Notes: generated by a model from the sequence alone, not told the origin. A DNA stretch of 64,000 nt from Candidatus Bathyarchaeota archaeon (GCA_018396535.1 JAGTQC010000004.1:62001-126000), one strand, 5' to 3'; numbered from the stretch's first letter, positions 43,769 to 53,480 are shown. A program made the numbers and translations.

Positions 43769-44473
43769 ATGGGTAGACGTATACGAGCTCAGAAGATAGG
43801 TAGGGGGTCTCCGCCGTGGAAGGCTCCCACTCATAAGAGGATAGCCCCCGTTAGATATCCTCAGCTAGATAAGCCTATGAAAGGCTTGGTAGAGGAGCTT
43901 CTACACGAACCTGGGCGTGGTGCTCCGATAGCTAAAATAAAGCTTGAGGATGGTCGGGTATTCTACAACGTAGCTGTCGAATCGCTTAAGGTAGGCGATA
44001 TAATATACGTAGGAGGCGGAGGGTTAACTATAGGTTCGATAGCCCCTCTGAGAGATATCCCAGACGGATCTATCGTATGTAACATAGAGTGTAGACCAGG
44101 ATCTGGGGGTAATCTAGCTAGATCATCTGGAGCCTATGCTACAATCCTAAGCCATGCAGGCGGATACGTAACCCTACAGCTACCGTCGGGTAAGATGGCT
44201 GTTATACCAGAGGAGTGTAGAGCGACGATAGGTGTAGTAGCTGGTGGTGGACGTATAGAGAAGCCGTTCCTTAAAGCTGGTGTTAAGATGAAGTTGATGA
44301 GGGCTAAGGGTAGGAAGTGGCCTATAGTTAGGGGTGTAGCTATGGCTGCAGTCCACCATCCGCATGGTGGGGGGAGGCATCAAAGCGAGGGCCATCCGAC
44401 TACCGTATCTAGGAATCTACCACCAGGAGCTAAGGTCGGTCATATAGCTGCTAAAAGGACTGGTAAGAAGTAG
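43769..44473 (+). CDS. rpl2: Large ribosomal subunit protein uL2
   Basis: uL2 of 234 residues, required for subunit joining. It starts MGRRIRAQKIGRGSPPWKAP, and has the conserved GVAMAAVHHPHGGGRHQSEG loop near residue 200 at the intersubunit face. Start ATG 43769. Last gene before the rps19 promoter. Confidence 0.97.
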   Translation: MGRRIRAQKIGRGSPPWKAPTHKRIAPVRYPQLDKPMKGLVEELLHEPGRGAPIAKIKLEDGRVFYNVAVESLKVGDIIYVGGGGLTIGSIAPLRDIPDGSIVCNIECRPGSGGNLARSSGAYATILSHAGGYVTLQLPSGKMAVIPEECRATIGVVAGGGRIEKPFLKAGVKMKLMRAKGRKWPIVRGVAMAAVHHPHGGGRHQSEGHPTTVSRNLPPGAKVGHIAAKRTGKK

Positions 44474-44484
44474 GTGAGGAAACC

Positions 44485-44495
44485 CTTATATCTAG
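44485..44495 (+). promoter_or_regulatory. Promoter element of rps19
   Basis: CTTATATCTAG lies 32-42 bases before the rps19 ATG, directly after the rpl2 stop. It suggests that rps19 has its own start in addition to read-through from rpl2. Confidence 0.45.
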
Positions 44496-44526
44496 CTCCC
44501 ACTCTAGATGGCTTTAGCGTTAAGCT

Positions 44527-44922
44527 ATGTCTCGTGAATTCGTCTACAGAGGGTATACGTGGAGTCAGATTAGAGAAATGTCTAGCGACGAATTTATCAA
44601 GCTTCTACCATCTAGACAGAGGCGTAGTCTTACGCGAGGTCTAAAACCCGAGCAGGTGAAGCTTCTGGAGAGGATAAACCTAGCTATTAAGGGTAAGTAT
44701 ACTAAGCCTATAAAAACTCATTGTAGGGATATGGTGATCCTACCTAAGATGGTCGGTCTAACAATACACGTATACGATGGACATAAATTCGTCCCGGTAA
44801 CTATAACCGAGAAGATGATAGGGCACTATCTAGGTGAATTCGTACCTACCAACAAACCTGTTAAGCATGGAGCACCGGGTGTAGGTGCTAGTAGAGGATC
44901 TATGTACGTACCACTTAAGTAG
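44527..44922 (+). CDS. rps19: Small ribosomal subunit protein uS19
   Basis: uS19 of 131 residues, in the 30S head beside uS13. Motifs: [40 protein letters not shown] and [13 protein letters not shown]. Start ATG 44527. In most archaea uL22 and uS3 come next; here the operon stops and nadM follows. Confidence 0.97.
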   Translation: MSREFVYRGYTWSQIREMSSDEFIKLLPSRQRRSLTRGLKPEQVKLLERINLAIKGKYTKPIKTHCRDMVILPKMVGLTIHVYDGHKFVPVTITEKMIGHYLGEFVPTNKPVKHGAPGVGASRGSMYVPLK

Positions 44923-44983
44923 ATCAGCATAATTATCCGAATGAAACCTTTTTACTCCTAGACTATAAGCATCAATCTATCTA

Positions 44984-45541
44984 ATGACTCATAGAGGATT
45001 ATTCGTAGGTAGATTCCAACCACTCCATATAGGCCATCTTAGAGCTATACGGTGGATACTCGATAGAGTCGATGAGCTGATAATAGCTATAGGTAGTGCA
45101 CAGTATAGTCATACACTTCAGAATCCATTCACAGCTGGTGAACGACTTGAAATGATAAGAGCATCGCTGATAGATGATGGTATAGATCTATCGAGGATAA
45201 TAACGGTAACCATACCAGATATACACGTACATAGTCTATGGGTTAGACTAGTAGTCTCGCTATCCCCTAGATTCCATGTAGTATACTCTAACGAGCCTCT
45301 AACTCGTAGATTATTCGAAGAGGAGGGTTTCACAGTAGAGGATATACCATTCTTCGATAGGGAGATCTATAGTGCTACAGAGGTTAGGAGACGTATACTC
45401 GAAGATGGTGATTGGAGGAGTCTAGTACCTGAAGCCGTAGCTAAGCTTATAGATGAATTCAAAGGTGTAGAGCGTATGAAGAATCTAGCTAGAACAGATA
45501 GGGTTGAGGAGCCTAAACCAGGGAATATGCTCGGCATATAG
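44984..45541 (+). CDS. nadM: Nicotinamide-nucleotide adenylyltransferase (NadM type)
   Basis: Archaeal NMN adenylyltransferase of 185 residues, which makes NAD+ from NMN and ATP. The nucleotidyl-transferase signature is GLFVGRFQPLHIGHLRAI (contains the HxGH motif). IAIGSAQYSHTLQNPFTAGE and the C-terminal YSATEVRRRILEDGDW (ISSTxxR-like) complete the active site. Start ATG 44984. Alone on the plus strand after rps19. Confidence 0.94.
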   Translation: MTHRGLFVGRFQPLHIGHLRAIRWILDRVDELIIAIGSAQYSHTLQNPFTAGERLEMIRASLIDDGIDLSRIITVTIPDIHVHSLWVRLVVSLSPRFHVVYSNEPLTRRLFEEEGFTVEDIPFFDREIYSATEVRRRILEDGDWRSLVPEAVAKLIDEFKGVERMKNLARTDRVEEPKPGNMLGI

Positions 45542-45555
45542 GGTAACACTCTAGA

Positions 45556-46146
45556 CTATACTGGAGGCTTAGGCATAACTATGGTAGACTCATCCGGATC
45601 TCCTAGAATCGTACATTCACCTCTCACATACATTAAACCTGTATAGGCTGCGGTGATAGCATCGAGTTCGTGAACCGTCGGATCTGGGCTATGAATTCTA
45701 AGACCTAGCTTTTCTAGACCATACCTAAGACGATACCTATCCTTCTTAGCTCTAGGTAGGCCTAAGATATCCTGTGCGCCACCAGGATAGACTTCTATAA
45801 CCTCGAATCCAAAACCCTCGATTATAGGCTTAAGCCGCATACCCCTCTCGGTTAGCATACGCATAGCTCCAAGCGTTACTGGTAGAAATCTTATACCAGC
45901 TCTCCTAAGCATTATATCACATAACCTTAAATGCGGGCCGCTATCCTCTATGCTACCTCTACCTCTAGGTAAGCCTAGAGGTGCATCGATAGCTACAACT
46001 CTAGGCTTACATTCGGCTATAACCTTCAATATCTCATCATCAGTGTAGACTATGGATGTATAAACGTCTAGAGATGGATAGTATAGCTTAGATAAACCTG
46101 TAGGTCTTCTAGGAGATCCAGCTAGATCAAGCCCGATTACTATCAT
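45556..46146 (-). CDS. DUF429-family protein (predicted RNase H-like fold)
   Basis: Protein of 196 residues. The start IVIGLDLAGSPRRPTGLS and VVAIDAPLGLPRGRG carry the acidic residues of the RNase H-like fold proposed for DUF429; HELDAITAAYTGLMY near the C-terminus holds the third. No function has been shown. It lies 15 bases downstream of the proteasome beta gene, on the same strand, and probably shares its message. Start ATG 46146. Confidence 0.8.
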   Translation of the reverse strand: MIVIGLDLAGSPRRPTGLSKLYYPSLDVYTSIVYTDDEILKVIAECKPRVVAIDAPLGLPRGRGSIEDSGPHLRLCDIMLRRAGIRFLPVTLGAMRMLTERGMRLKPIIEGFGFEVIEVYPGGAQDILGLPRAKKDRYRLRYGLEKLGLRIHSPDPTVHELDAITAAYTGLMYVRGECTILGDPDESTIVMPKPPV

Positions 46147-46161
46147 CCCATCAATATGAAT

Positions 46162-46767
46162 CTAGAATAAGGGTATAAACTCCTCTCTAACATCATTCTC
46201 CGATATGAGTAGTAGGTCAACACCATCGCCGCTAGTAGCATCACGCATAGAAGCAGTCTTAACACTCCTGATAGCTAACTCTCTAGCATCTACTAAACTG
46301 ATATCCCTAGTATAGCCAGATTCTATAACACCTATAGCTACCTCAGCCCCTGTTCCTAGAGCTGTATAGTTATCTGGTAAGACTACTCCAAGAGGATCTA
46401 GTACATAGAGGCTATACCCCTCCTCCCGATCATATCCGCCTACGATTATCTCTGTTAGAAGCGGGTACATCCTATGATAGATAAGTATATTCGATGTAAG
46501 CTTAGCAGCAGATCTAACAGTAGCTGATCTACCGAGTTCAAGCTCTAGTATCTTAACCTCAGCTCTTATAAGATCGGCTATGGATTGCATATCTGATACC
46601 AATCCAGCACACGCAAACCCTATACGTTCAGCTATACGGAAGACCTTCTTAGCTCTACGACTCAATATGTATCCTCCATAGCTAAGCCGCTTCTCTGAAG
46701 CTAGTACAACACCATCCCTAGCTACTATACCTACTGCCGTAGCTCCAGTGAGATACTGGAAAGCCAT
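46162..46767 (-). CDS. psmB: Proteasome beta subunit, probably the catalytically inactive form
   Basis: Beta subunit of the 20S proteasome, 201 residues with a very short leader. Active subunits have Gly-|Thr-Thr-Thr-Val-Gly-Ile at the processing site. Here the sequence is YLTGATAVGIVA, so the residue in the place of catalytic Thr1 is Ala. The Asp17 position is also changed (ASEKRLS for AADxRxT), while the Lys33 region KKVFRI is kept. Crenarchaea often have two beta subunits, one inactive and structural; this fits that one. An active partner must be elsewhere. Start ATG 46767. Confidence 0.9.
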   Translation of the reverse strand: MAFQYLTGATAVGIVARDGVVLASEKRLSYGGYILSRRAKKVFRIAERIGFACAGLVSDMQSIADLIRAEVKILELELGRSATVRSAAKLTSNILIYHRMYPLLTEIIVGGYDREEGYSLYVLDPLGVVLPDNYTALGTGAEVAIGVIESGYTRDISLVDARELAIRSVKTASMRDATSGDGVDLLLISENDVREEFIPLF

Positions 46768-46849
46768 ATTAGATCAATATTTGATTCCCCTACAGATATA
46801 TATTAGGGTTTCCTAATAGTTGAGAAACGCTTATCTACTACTCCAATAC

Positions 46850-47425
46850 ATGTTTTCAGAGGATAAGTTGGTATACACCCCGGTATGCTATTTCGATCTT
46901 AAATCAGGTATACTTTGTCCTAGATGTGAGGCTAAACTTCGCAGCGGGGAGATATCCGAGCTAGATATAGAGGTAGCTAAACTACTAGTGAATGTAGAAT
47001 CTAAGTTTCCGCAATTACAGAAGGCTTCATTCATAAGAGCGGTAGATACCGGAGAGCATACGATCATAGTATTCGGGCAGGGCGATCTAGCTAGGTTGAA
47101 TCCTATACTAGGCGAGTTACGTAGAGTAGTATCAGATAAGCTTGGTAAACCTGCTATCATACTCGAGAATCAGAGCGATCCTAGAATGCTTATAGAGGAT
47201 CTCCTAAGCCCGTTAAGGATAGTCGCTATGAATACTCTCTGGATACCTGATGGTACACGTGAACTCCACATCATAGTTAGTGGCAGTAAGCGTAACCTAC
47301 CAATCTCCGAGAAGATCCTGCACTCTATCGTGGAAAAGCTCTACGGTACATCGCTACGTATAACCTTCGAGCCTCCTATCGAGCAGCGTAGGGGGGTTAA
47401 GCGTAGAATCCAGAAGACTCGATAG
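46850..47425 (+). CDS. Archaeal KH-domain (NusA-like) RNA-binding protein
   Basis: Protein of about 191 residues. The N-terminal part has [20 protein letters not shown], with three Cys that may bind zinc, and the body (about 50-190) looks like the conserved archaeal NusA-like KH pair ([36 protein letters not shown]). The frame is open to TTG 46820, but TATATATT at 46796-46803 predicts a transcript start near 46826, so ATG 46850 is preferred. Probable transcription or RNA-metabolism factor. Divergent from the proteasome gene. Confidence 0.75.
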   Translation: MFSEDKLVYTPVCYFDLKSGILCPRCEAKLRSGEISELDIEVAKLLVNVESKFPQLQKASFIRAVDTGEHTIIVFGQGDLARLNPILGELRRVVSDKLGKPAIILENQSDPRMLIEDLLSPLRIVAMNTLWIPDGTRELHIIVSGSKRNLPISEKILHSIVEKLYGTSLRITFEPPIEQRRGVKRRIQKTR

Positions 47426-47469
47426 CTATGCTATAATAATCTACCCCTCTATATGTTCTCCATGAAACG

Positions 47470-47481
47470 TTTATATCTAGG
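47470..47481 (+). promoter_or_regulatory. Promoter element of the thermosome gene
   Basis: TTTATATCTAGG, identical to the rpl3 element, 31-42 bases before ATG 47512. It predicts a transcript start near 47501 and so argues against the in-frame TTG at 47500. Confidence 0.55.
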
Positions 47482-47511
47482 CTAACTATCTCCTCAACTT
47501 TGATAATAGCT

Positions 47512-49185
47512 ATGACCGCCGAAGTTATACCTGCTGTAACCGAGAGTGGGCAGCCTATACTAATACTTAAGGAGGGTACCTCTAGGGTTAGGGGTAGGGA
47601 TGCGCAGGTAAATAATATAACAGCAGCTAGGATCGTAGCCGAGATGGTTAAAACATCGCTTGGACCAGCTGGTATGGATAAGATGCTCGTCGATACTCTA
47701 GGAGATGTTACGATAACAAACGATGGTGCTACGATACTAAAGGAGATGGATGTTCAGCATCCGGCTGCTAAGATGATGGTGGAGATAGCTAAAGCTACCG
47801 ATAGCGAAGTAGGTGATGGTACGACTAGCGTAGTCGTACTAGCTGGTGAGCTTTTAGGTAAAGCTCTCGAATTAATAGAGCTTAACGTGCATCCATCTAT
47901 AATAGTCGACGGCTATAAGAGGGCTCTCGATGAAGCTTTAAGCGTTCTAAGATCGATAGCTGTGAAAGTTGATCCTCTAGATAGAGATACGTTGATAAAG
48001 GTTGCTATGACTGCTATGGGTACTAAAGCAGTTAAGGAGGGTAGGGAGTATCTAGCTAAACTAGTCGTGGATGCTATACTACAAGTTGCTAGGAAGATCG
48101 GGGATAGATATGTAGTCGATCTAGATGATATCAAGGTTGAGAAGAAGGCTGGCGGTACCATATTCGATACCCAGCTTATCAAGGGTGTTGTATTGGATAA
48201 GGAGGTTGTACATGCAGGTATGCCTAAGCTTGTTAGGAATGCTAGGATAGCGTTACTAAACTGCCCCTTAGAGATAGAGAAGACGGAGTTCGATGCTAAG
48301 ATCAATATAGAGACTCCTGAGCAGATGAAGGCTTTCCTAGATGAGGAGGCTAGGATGCTTAAGGATATGGTTGATAAGATTGCTGCTACAGGTGCTAACG
48401 TAGTATTCTGTCAGAAGGGTATAGATGATATGGCTCAATACTTCCTAGCTAAGAAGGGTATACTAGCAGTAAGAAGGGTTAAGGAATCAGATATGCAGAA
48501 GCTTTCGAGAGCTACAGGAGCAAGAATAGTAACAAACATAGAAGATCTAAGAACAGAGGATCTAGGAACAGCAGAACTAGTAGAAGAGAGGAAGATAGGA
48601 GAGGATAGATGGGTATTCGTAGAGGGCTGTGTTAACCCGAGAGCTGTATCGATATTGATAAGGGGTGGAGCAGATAAGGTTGTTGAGGAAGCTGAACGCT
48701 CTATCCACGATGCTCTATGCGTTGTTAAGGATATCGTAGAGTATCCATACCTAGTATTCGGTGGTGGAGCACCCGAGATGGAGGTTTCATTAAAGGTTAG
48801 GAAGTGGGCTGAGAAGCTCTCTGGTAGGGAGCAGCTCGCAGTCTTGAAGTTTGCTGAAGCTTTAGAGGTTATTCCATCAGCTCTAGCAGAGAACTCTGGT
48901 TTAGATGCTATAGATATTATAGTCGAGCTTAGAGCTAGGCATGAGAAGGGACAGATATGGGATGGGGTCGATGTGATTAAGGGTGGTATAGGCGATATGA
49001 AGGCGTTAGAGGTATGTGAGCCTCTCGCTGTTAAAGAGCAGGTACTTAAATCAGCTGTAGAAGCAGCTACCTCGATACTGAGGATCGACGATGTCATAGC
49101 CGCTGGTAAGCTTAAGGAAGAGGGTAAGAAGGAGAAGAAGGAAGAGGAAGGAGAAGAGGAAAAGCCTAAGCCAGAGTTAGATTAG
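47512..49185 (+). CDS. thsA: Thermosome (group II chaperonin) subunit
   Basis: Chaperonin subunit of about 557 residues that builds the double-ring, built-in-lid folding machine. Equatorial ATP-binding motifs: [22 protein letters not shown] and VGDGTTSVV. The apical domain is central, and the second equatorial half has [12 protein letters not shown]. The C-terminus is a charged [12 protein letters not shown] tail. The frame is also open to TTG 47500, but ATG 47512 (MTAEVIPAV) fits the promoter spacing. Single gene here; other subunits would be elsewhere. Confidence 0.96.
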   Translation: MTAEVIPAVTESGQPILILKEGTSRVRGRDAQVNNITAARIVAEMVKTSLGPAGMDKMLVDTLGDVTITNDGATILKEMDVQHPAAKMMVEIAKATDSEVGDGTTSVVVLAGELLGKALELIELNVHPSIIVDGYKRALDEALSVLRSIAVKVDPLDRDTLIKVAMTAMGTKAVKEGREYLAKLVVDAILQVARKIGDRYVVDLDDIKVEKKAGGTIFDTQLIKGVVLDKEVVHAGMPKLVRNARIALLNCPLEIEKTEFDAKINIETPEQMKAFLDEEARMLKDMVDKIAATGANVVFCQKGIDDMAQYFLAKKGILAVRRVKESDMQKLSRATGARIVTNIEDLRTEDLGTAELVEERKIGEDRWVFVEGCVNPRAVSILIRGGADKVVEEAERSIHDALCVVKDIVEYPYLVFGGGAPEMEVSLKVRKWAEKLSGREQLAVLKFAEALEVIPSALAENSGLDAIDIIVELRARHEKGQIWDGVDVIKGGIGDMKALEVCEPLAVKEQVLKSAVEAATSILRIDDVIAAGKLKEEGKKEKKEEEGEEEKPKPELD

Positions 49186-49307
49186 CTCCGCTATCATCCA
49201 CTCTCTAAATCATAACCTAATTCTCAAACTCTAAATACCCCATCTACAGTTTTTATTCTCTCCCCACTTATCCACAATCTATTCTAGGTATACATACGAA
49301 TAACCTG

Positions 49308-49320
49308 TTTATATCCTAGG
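49308..49320 (+). promoter_or_regulatory. Promoter element of the pyruvate oxidoreductase operon
   Basis: TTTATATCCTAGG, one base longer than the element at rpl3 and the thermosome gene. It lies 48-60 bases before the first start codon; the leader contains a GGGAGGAG ribosome-binding site at about 49353-49360. Confidence 0.5.
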
Positions 49321-49367
49321 AGCTTACACCTTAGATTACGTAAGTCTCTCAGAGGGAGGAGTACTCT

Positions 49368-49922
49368 ATGCTTGAATTCAGATGGCATGGTAGAGCTGGG
49401 CAGGGTATAATAACTGCTATAAGGATTCTAGCATCTTCAGCTATAATCGAAGGGAAGTATGTACAAGCATTCCCACAGTTCGGTCCTGAACGTATAGGTG
49501 CCCCCATCGTAGGGTATTGTAGGATATCTGATACACCGATAACTATCCATGGACCGATAGAGTCACCCGATGTTGTCGCAGTACTAGATCCTACGATAAT
49601 AGGTTTAGTAGATGTAGTAGAGGGGTTGAAGCCAGATGGTATAGTCGTCGTTAATAGTAGAGAGGATCCTAGACAGCTTGCTGTGAAGCTTGGGGTAGCT
49701 AGAGTGTATACGGTAGATGCTACAGGTATATGCTTGGATGTTATGGGTTCAGGTAGAGCTGTGAATATGGCTGTCATGGCTGCTGTAACTAAGATTACCG
49801 GTGTAGTTTCACGTGAATCGCTAGTTAGAGTTCTATCTGAAAGGTTTACGGGTAGGGTTTTGGATATGAACTTGAAGGTATTGGATAGAAGCTTCACAGA
49901 GGTGAAGGGTGTTGAAGCTTAA
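49368..49922 (+). CDS. porG: Pyruvate:ferredoxin oxidoreductase, gamma subunit
   Basis: Gamma subunit of 184 residues of the four-subunit 2-oxoacid oxidoreductase. Typical opening: LEFRWHGRAGQGIITAIRIL, then QAFPQFGPERIGAPIVGY. The operon order gamma-delta-alpha-beta is that of archaeal POR. The complex oxidises pyruvate with CoA to acetyl-CoA, CO2 and reduced ferredoxin in the cytoplasm. Start ATG 49368. The 3' end overlaps porD by 14 bases. Confidence 0.94.
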   Translation: MLEFRWHGRAGQGIITAIRILASSAIIEGKYVQAFPQFGPERIGAPIVGYCRISDTPITIHGPIESPDVVAVLDPTIIGLVDVVEGLKPDGIVVVNSREDPRQLAVKLGVARVYTVDATGICLDVMGSGRAVNMAVMAAVTKITGVVSRESLVRVLSERFTGRVLDMNLKVLDRSFTEVKGVEA

Positions 49923-50193
49923 GGGGTGGCGTGAAATACCTATAGGAGGTATACTACTAGAACCCGGATCTGCGGCTGAGTATAGAACTGGGGATTGGAG
50001 GTTATTCAGACCAATCATAGACTGTTCGAAGTGTATAAAGTGTCTGCTATGCTGGATCTATTGTCCTGAACCAGCTATAGTGAGGAGGGATGATGATAGT
50101 GTAGAGGTAGATTACTATCATTGTAAAGGATGTGGTATATGTGCATCTGAATGCCCCGTCAAGGCTATATCTATGGTTGAAGAGGTGAGGTAG
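49909..50193 (+). CDS. porD: Pyruvate:ferredoxin oxidoreductase, delta (ferredoxin-like) subunit
   Basis: Subunit of 94 residues with two [4Fe-4S] cluster motifs: CSKCIKCLLCWIYCPEPAI and CKGCGICASECPVKAI. It carries electrons from the TPP site to external ferredoxin. Start GTG 49909 inside porG; porA begins directly after the stop. Confidence 0.94.
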   Translation: MLKLKGWREIPIGGILLEPGSAAEYRTGDWRLFRPIIDCSKCIKCLLCWIYCPEPAIVRRDDDSVEVDYYHCKGCGICASECPVKAISMVEEVR

Positions 50194-51381
50194 ATGGCTG
50201 CATGGATTGCTGGACGAGTACTAGCTATGAATGGTAATGAAGTTGTAGCATACGCTGTTAAACAATGTGGTGTAGATATCGTCGCAGCATACCCTATAAC
50301 GCCTCAGACCATTATAGTAGAAGCGTTCAGCAGGTATGTAGCTGATGGGCTTGTAGATACAAGCTTCATATGCGTCGAATCTGAGCATTCAGCTATGTCT
50401 GCTTGTATAGGTGCAAGCCTTATGGGTGCTAGAGTCTTCACAGCTACATCGAGCCAGGGGTTAGCCTTAATGCATGAAGCTCTATACGCAGCTTCAGGTC
50501 TTAGATGTCCTATAGTTATGGTTGTAGTTAACAGAGCTTTATCAGCTCCGATAAATATACACTGCGACCACTCTGATATGATGGGTTCCAGGGATTGCGG
50601 ATGGATCCAGATATTCACGGAAAACGTTCAAGAAGCATACGATTTTACTATACAAGCTTTCAGGATAGCTGAGCATCCAGATGTACTATTACCAGTCGCC
50701 GTGAATCTAGATGGTTTCACTATATCCCACTGCGTAGAGAATTTCGTATCGCTAACAGATGAGGAGGCTTTAAGCTTTGTAGGACCTAAACGTAACCCGG
50801 TCTACTGGCTTAACCCTGATAAACCTATAACCGTAGGTGCTCTAACCCTACCAGACTACTACTATGAGGTTAAGAGACAGCAAGTTGAAGCTATGGATAA
50901 TGCCTACAGGGTCTTCCTAGATACGGTTAAAGCATTTAGAGATCTGACAGGTAGAGCATATAGCCCGGTCGAAGTATGGGGTAGCGACTACGCTGATGTA
51001 GCTGTAATGGTTTTAGGTAGTACAGTAGGGTTGATGAGAAGTATAGCATATAGATATGGTGGTAGGGTTAAAGTAGTATTTCCGAGATTATTCAGACCGT
51101 TTCCATCTAAGGATATCAGGGCTATCCTAGAGGATGTTAAGGTCGTAGCTGTTATGGATAGATCCATAGCCTTTGGAGCCCCGCTCAACCCGCTAGCTTC
51201 TACTATAGCTTCAACTATCATCTTAGAGGGTTTGGATACTAAGCTCGTAAACTTCGTCTACGGGTTAGGTGGTAGAGATTTGAAGGTTTCAGAAGCAGAG
51301 TATATAATCGAGTATGCGTTGAAAGCATGCGAAACAGGTGTTATAGATAAGCCTATACAATTCATAGGGGTGAGAGAATAG
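50194..51381 (+). CDS. porA: Pyruvate:ferredoxin oxidoreductase, alpha subunit
   Basis: Alpha subunit of 395 residues with the pyrimidine-side TPP domain and the transketolase C-like domain. Motifs: VDIVAAYPITPQTIIVEAFS, ATSSQGLALMHEALYAASGL and CDHSDMMGSRDCGWIQIF. Start ATG 50194; porB follows after 2 bases. Pyruvate is favoured over 2-oxoglutarate by the split four-subunit form, although other 2-oxoacids are possible. Confidence 0.94.
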   Translation: MAAWIAGRVLAMNGNEVVAYAVKQCGVDIVAAYPITPQTIIVEAFSRYVADGLVDTSFICVESEHSAMSACIGASLMGARVFTATSSQGLALMHEALYAASGLRCPIVMVVVNRALSAPINIHCDHSDMMGSRDCGWIQIFTENVQEAYDFTIQAFRIAEHPDVLLPVAVNLDGFTISHCVENFVSLTDEEALSFVGPKRNPVYWLNPDKPITVGALTLPDYYYEVKRQQVEAMDNAYRVFLDTVKAFRDLTGRAYSPVEVWGSDYADVAVMVLGSTVGLMRSIAYRYGGRVKVVFPRLFRPFPSKDIRAILEDVKVVAVMDRSIAFGAPLNPLASTIASTIILEGLDTKLVNFVYGLGGRDLKVSEAEYIIEYALKACETGVIDKPIQFIGVRE

Positions 51382-51383
51382 AT

Positions 51384-52313
51384 ATGTCCATACCCATAAA
51401 AGCTATAACTAGGGAAGAGTATCTAAGTCCAGGTCACCGTCTATGTGCAGGCTGCGGATCGGCTTTAGCTATAAGACTAGCTTTAAAAGCTATTAGAGGA
51501 CCTACGGTCGTAGCTCAAGCTACAGGATGTGTCGAGGTATCTACGACGATATACCCGCAGACAGCTTGGAGAATCCCCTGGGCTCACATACTATTCGAGA
51601 ATGCTGCAGCCGTAGCTTCAGGCATCGTCGAAGCTGTGAAAGCGTTGAGGAAGAAGGATATCTTAGATAAGGATATAGATGTCATAGCTATAGCAGGTGA
51701 TGGCGGTACGTTCGATATAGGTATACAAGCCCTATCGGGTGCTCTAGAGAGGGGCCACGACTTCGTATACCTATGCTACGATAACGAAGCATACATGAAT
51801 ACTGGTATACAGAGATCTGGGGCTACTCCAAGGGGGGCTTCTACTACTACATCGCCTGCCGGTAGGGTTATACCTGGTAAGAGGGAGGTTAAGAAGGATC
51901 TTATAGGTATAGCTGTAGCTCATGGAATACCGTATGCAGCTACAGCTTCTATAGCCTATCCAGGTGACTATATAGCTAAGGTTAGGAAGGCTATAGAAGT
52001 AGATGGGCCTGCTGTAATACACGTCCTAGCTCCATGCCCATTAGGATGGGGTAGCGAACCCTCGAATACGATTAAACTAGCTAGATTAGCCGTTCAGACG
52101 AGGGTATTCCCGATATATGAGGTCATAGATGGACGTTACAAGCTTAATGTTAAAGTAGCTAAGCCTACACCGGTTGAGGAATACCTTAAGCTTCAGAGGA
52201 GGTTCGAACACTTGTTTAGACCGGAGTTCAAGGATGAATTAGAGGAGATTAAGCGGATAATCGATGAACGCTGGAATAGGCTGCTAGAGTTATGCGGTGA
52301 AAAACCTGCTTAA
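51384..52313 (+). CDS. porB: Pyruvate:ferredoxin oxidoreductase, beta subunit
   Basis: TPP-binding beta subunit of 309 residues. The cluster-binding CAGCG near residue 22, GCVEVSTTIYP, the TPP motif IAGDGGTFDIG...YDNEAYMNTG, and the fourth Cys in APCPLGWG are all present. SATTTSPAG-like STTTSPAGRVIPGK is typical of pyruvate enzymes. Start ATG 51384. Confidence 0.94.
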   Translation: MSIPIKAITREEYLSPGHRLCAGCGSALAIRLALKAIRGPTVVAQATGCVEVSTTIYPQTAWRIPWAHILFENAAAVASGIVEAVKALRKKDILDKDIDVIAIAGDGGTFDIGIQALSGALERGHDFVYLCYDNEAYMNTGIQRSGATPRGASTTTSPAGRVIPGKREVKKDLIGIAVAHGIPYAATASIAYPGDYIAKVRKAIEVDGPAVIHVLAPCPLGWGSEPSNTIKLARLAVQTRVFPIYEVIDGRYKLNVKVAKPTPVEEYLKLQRRFEHLFRPEFKDELEEIKRIIDERWNRLLELCGEKPA

Positions 52314-52325
52314 CCTCAAAAATTG

Positions 52326-53480
52326 ATGAAGATATACGATGTAGCTGTAATTGGAGGCGGACCTGCAGGCTTATCTGCAGCTACCTCTGCATCCAGATTT
52401 AATGCAGATACAATTCTTTTCGAAGAGCATGGAAGTATAGGTCTACCATGGCATTGTGCAGGTGTAGTTAGTTCTAGAATGATTAGATACCTAAATCTAG
52501 GAGGATCTGAGAAGACAATCCTATCGAGTTTCGATACGGTAGATGTATACCTATCCCTACGCTACGTATTCTCGATAAGGAGTAGTATACCCCAATTAGT
52601 CTTAGATAGAGCTGCATTCGATAGATTCCTAGCGGATAGAGCATCCTCCTACGGTGTGAAGCTGATACTGAGGAGTAGAGTCAGAAGTCTAAACTACGCG
52701 GATGGTAATCTAATCGATATCTCTACAGACGGCTCTAGCTATAAGTGTAGGATAGCTATACTAGCTGAGGGTTTACCCGGTGTATTAGCTAGGAGTCTCG
52801 GTTTTAATCTACGTAAACTTACTATGCTCCCATCGATCCAGTACCTAGTTCATGTAGCACCTAATCTAGATATGGGTATCGTCGAAGTGCATCTACTACA
52901 AGGTTTATCACCTCCATTCTTCGCATGGGTTATACCGATCGATAAAGGTGTATGTAGAGTAGGCTTAGCCTCATACAGATCTACGCAGCTTAAACCGTTT
53001 ATAGAAGCGTTTCTCTCTAGAAGGTTCAACAGCTGGAGGATGATATCTAAGAGTAGATGGCTTATACCTATCGGAGGACCGTTAGATAGGACTGTGAAAG
53101 GTCATGTAATCCTAGTAGGTGATGTAGCGGGTCAAGCTAAACCAACTACAGGTGGTGGTATAATTTCAAGTATAGCATGCGGTATGATAGCAGGTTCGAT
53201 AGCTGGCTCAGCATCGGTTGAGGATGAATATTCGATACTAGATCAGTATGAAAGCTTATGGAGGAGCTTCTTCGATTTCAAGTTTAAGATACAGAAGATC
53301 GCTAGGAAGGCTGTAGATAGGATGCGGTGGACGATACTATCCTCGATGGTGGAATCCATATCCGATATGAATCGTGAATTTAGAGTTGTAGACCTCGATA
53401 CTCAGATAGACCTTATATCGAAGCTTATATCATCGCCTCGTATAGTTTTTACTATCTTGAAATCTCTACTCAAGCTATAA
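52326..53480 (+). CDS. Geranylgeranyl reductase family flavoprotein
   Basis: FAD-dependent reductase of about 384 residues. The dinucleotide-binding motif VAVIGGGPAGLSAAT opens the protein; GLPWHCAGVVSSRM is the family's active-site Cys region; GDVAGQAKPTTGGGI is the second flavin motif. Archaeal members saturate the geranylgeranyl chains of membrane ether lipids; others act on quinones or polyprenols. TTG 52323 directly precedes ATG 52326 and either could be used. A few bases after porB on the same strand, so read-through from the por operon is likely. Confidence 0.87.
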   Translation: MKIYDVAVIGGGPAGLSAATSASRFNADTILFEEHGSIGLPWHCAGVVSSRMIRYLNLGGSEKTILSSFDTVDVYLSLRYVFSIRSSIPQLVLDRAAFDRFLADRASSYGVKLILRSRVRSLNYADGNLIDISTDGSSYKCRIAILAEGLPGVLARSLGFNLRKLTMLPSIQYLVHVAPNLDMGIVEVHLLQGLSPPFFAWVIPIDKGVCRVGLASYRSTQLKPFIEAFLSRRFNSWRMISKSRWLIPIGGPLDRTVKGHVILVGDVAGQAKPTTGGGIISSIACGMIAGSIAGSASVEDEYSILDQYESLWRSFFDFKFKIQKIARKAVDRMRWTILSSMVESISDMNREFRVVDLDTQIDLISKLISSPRIVFTILKSLLKL

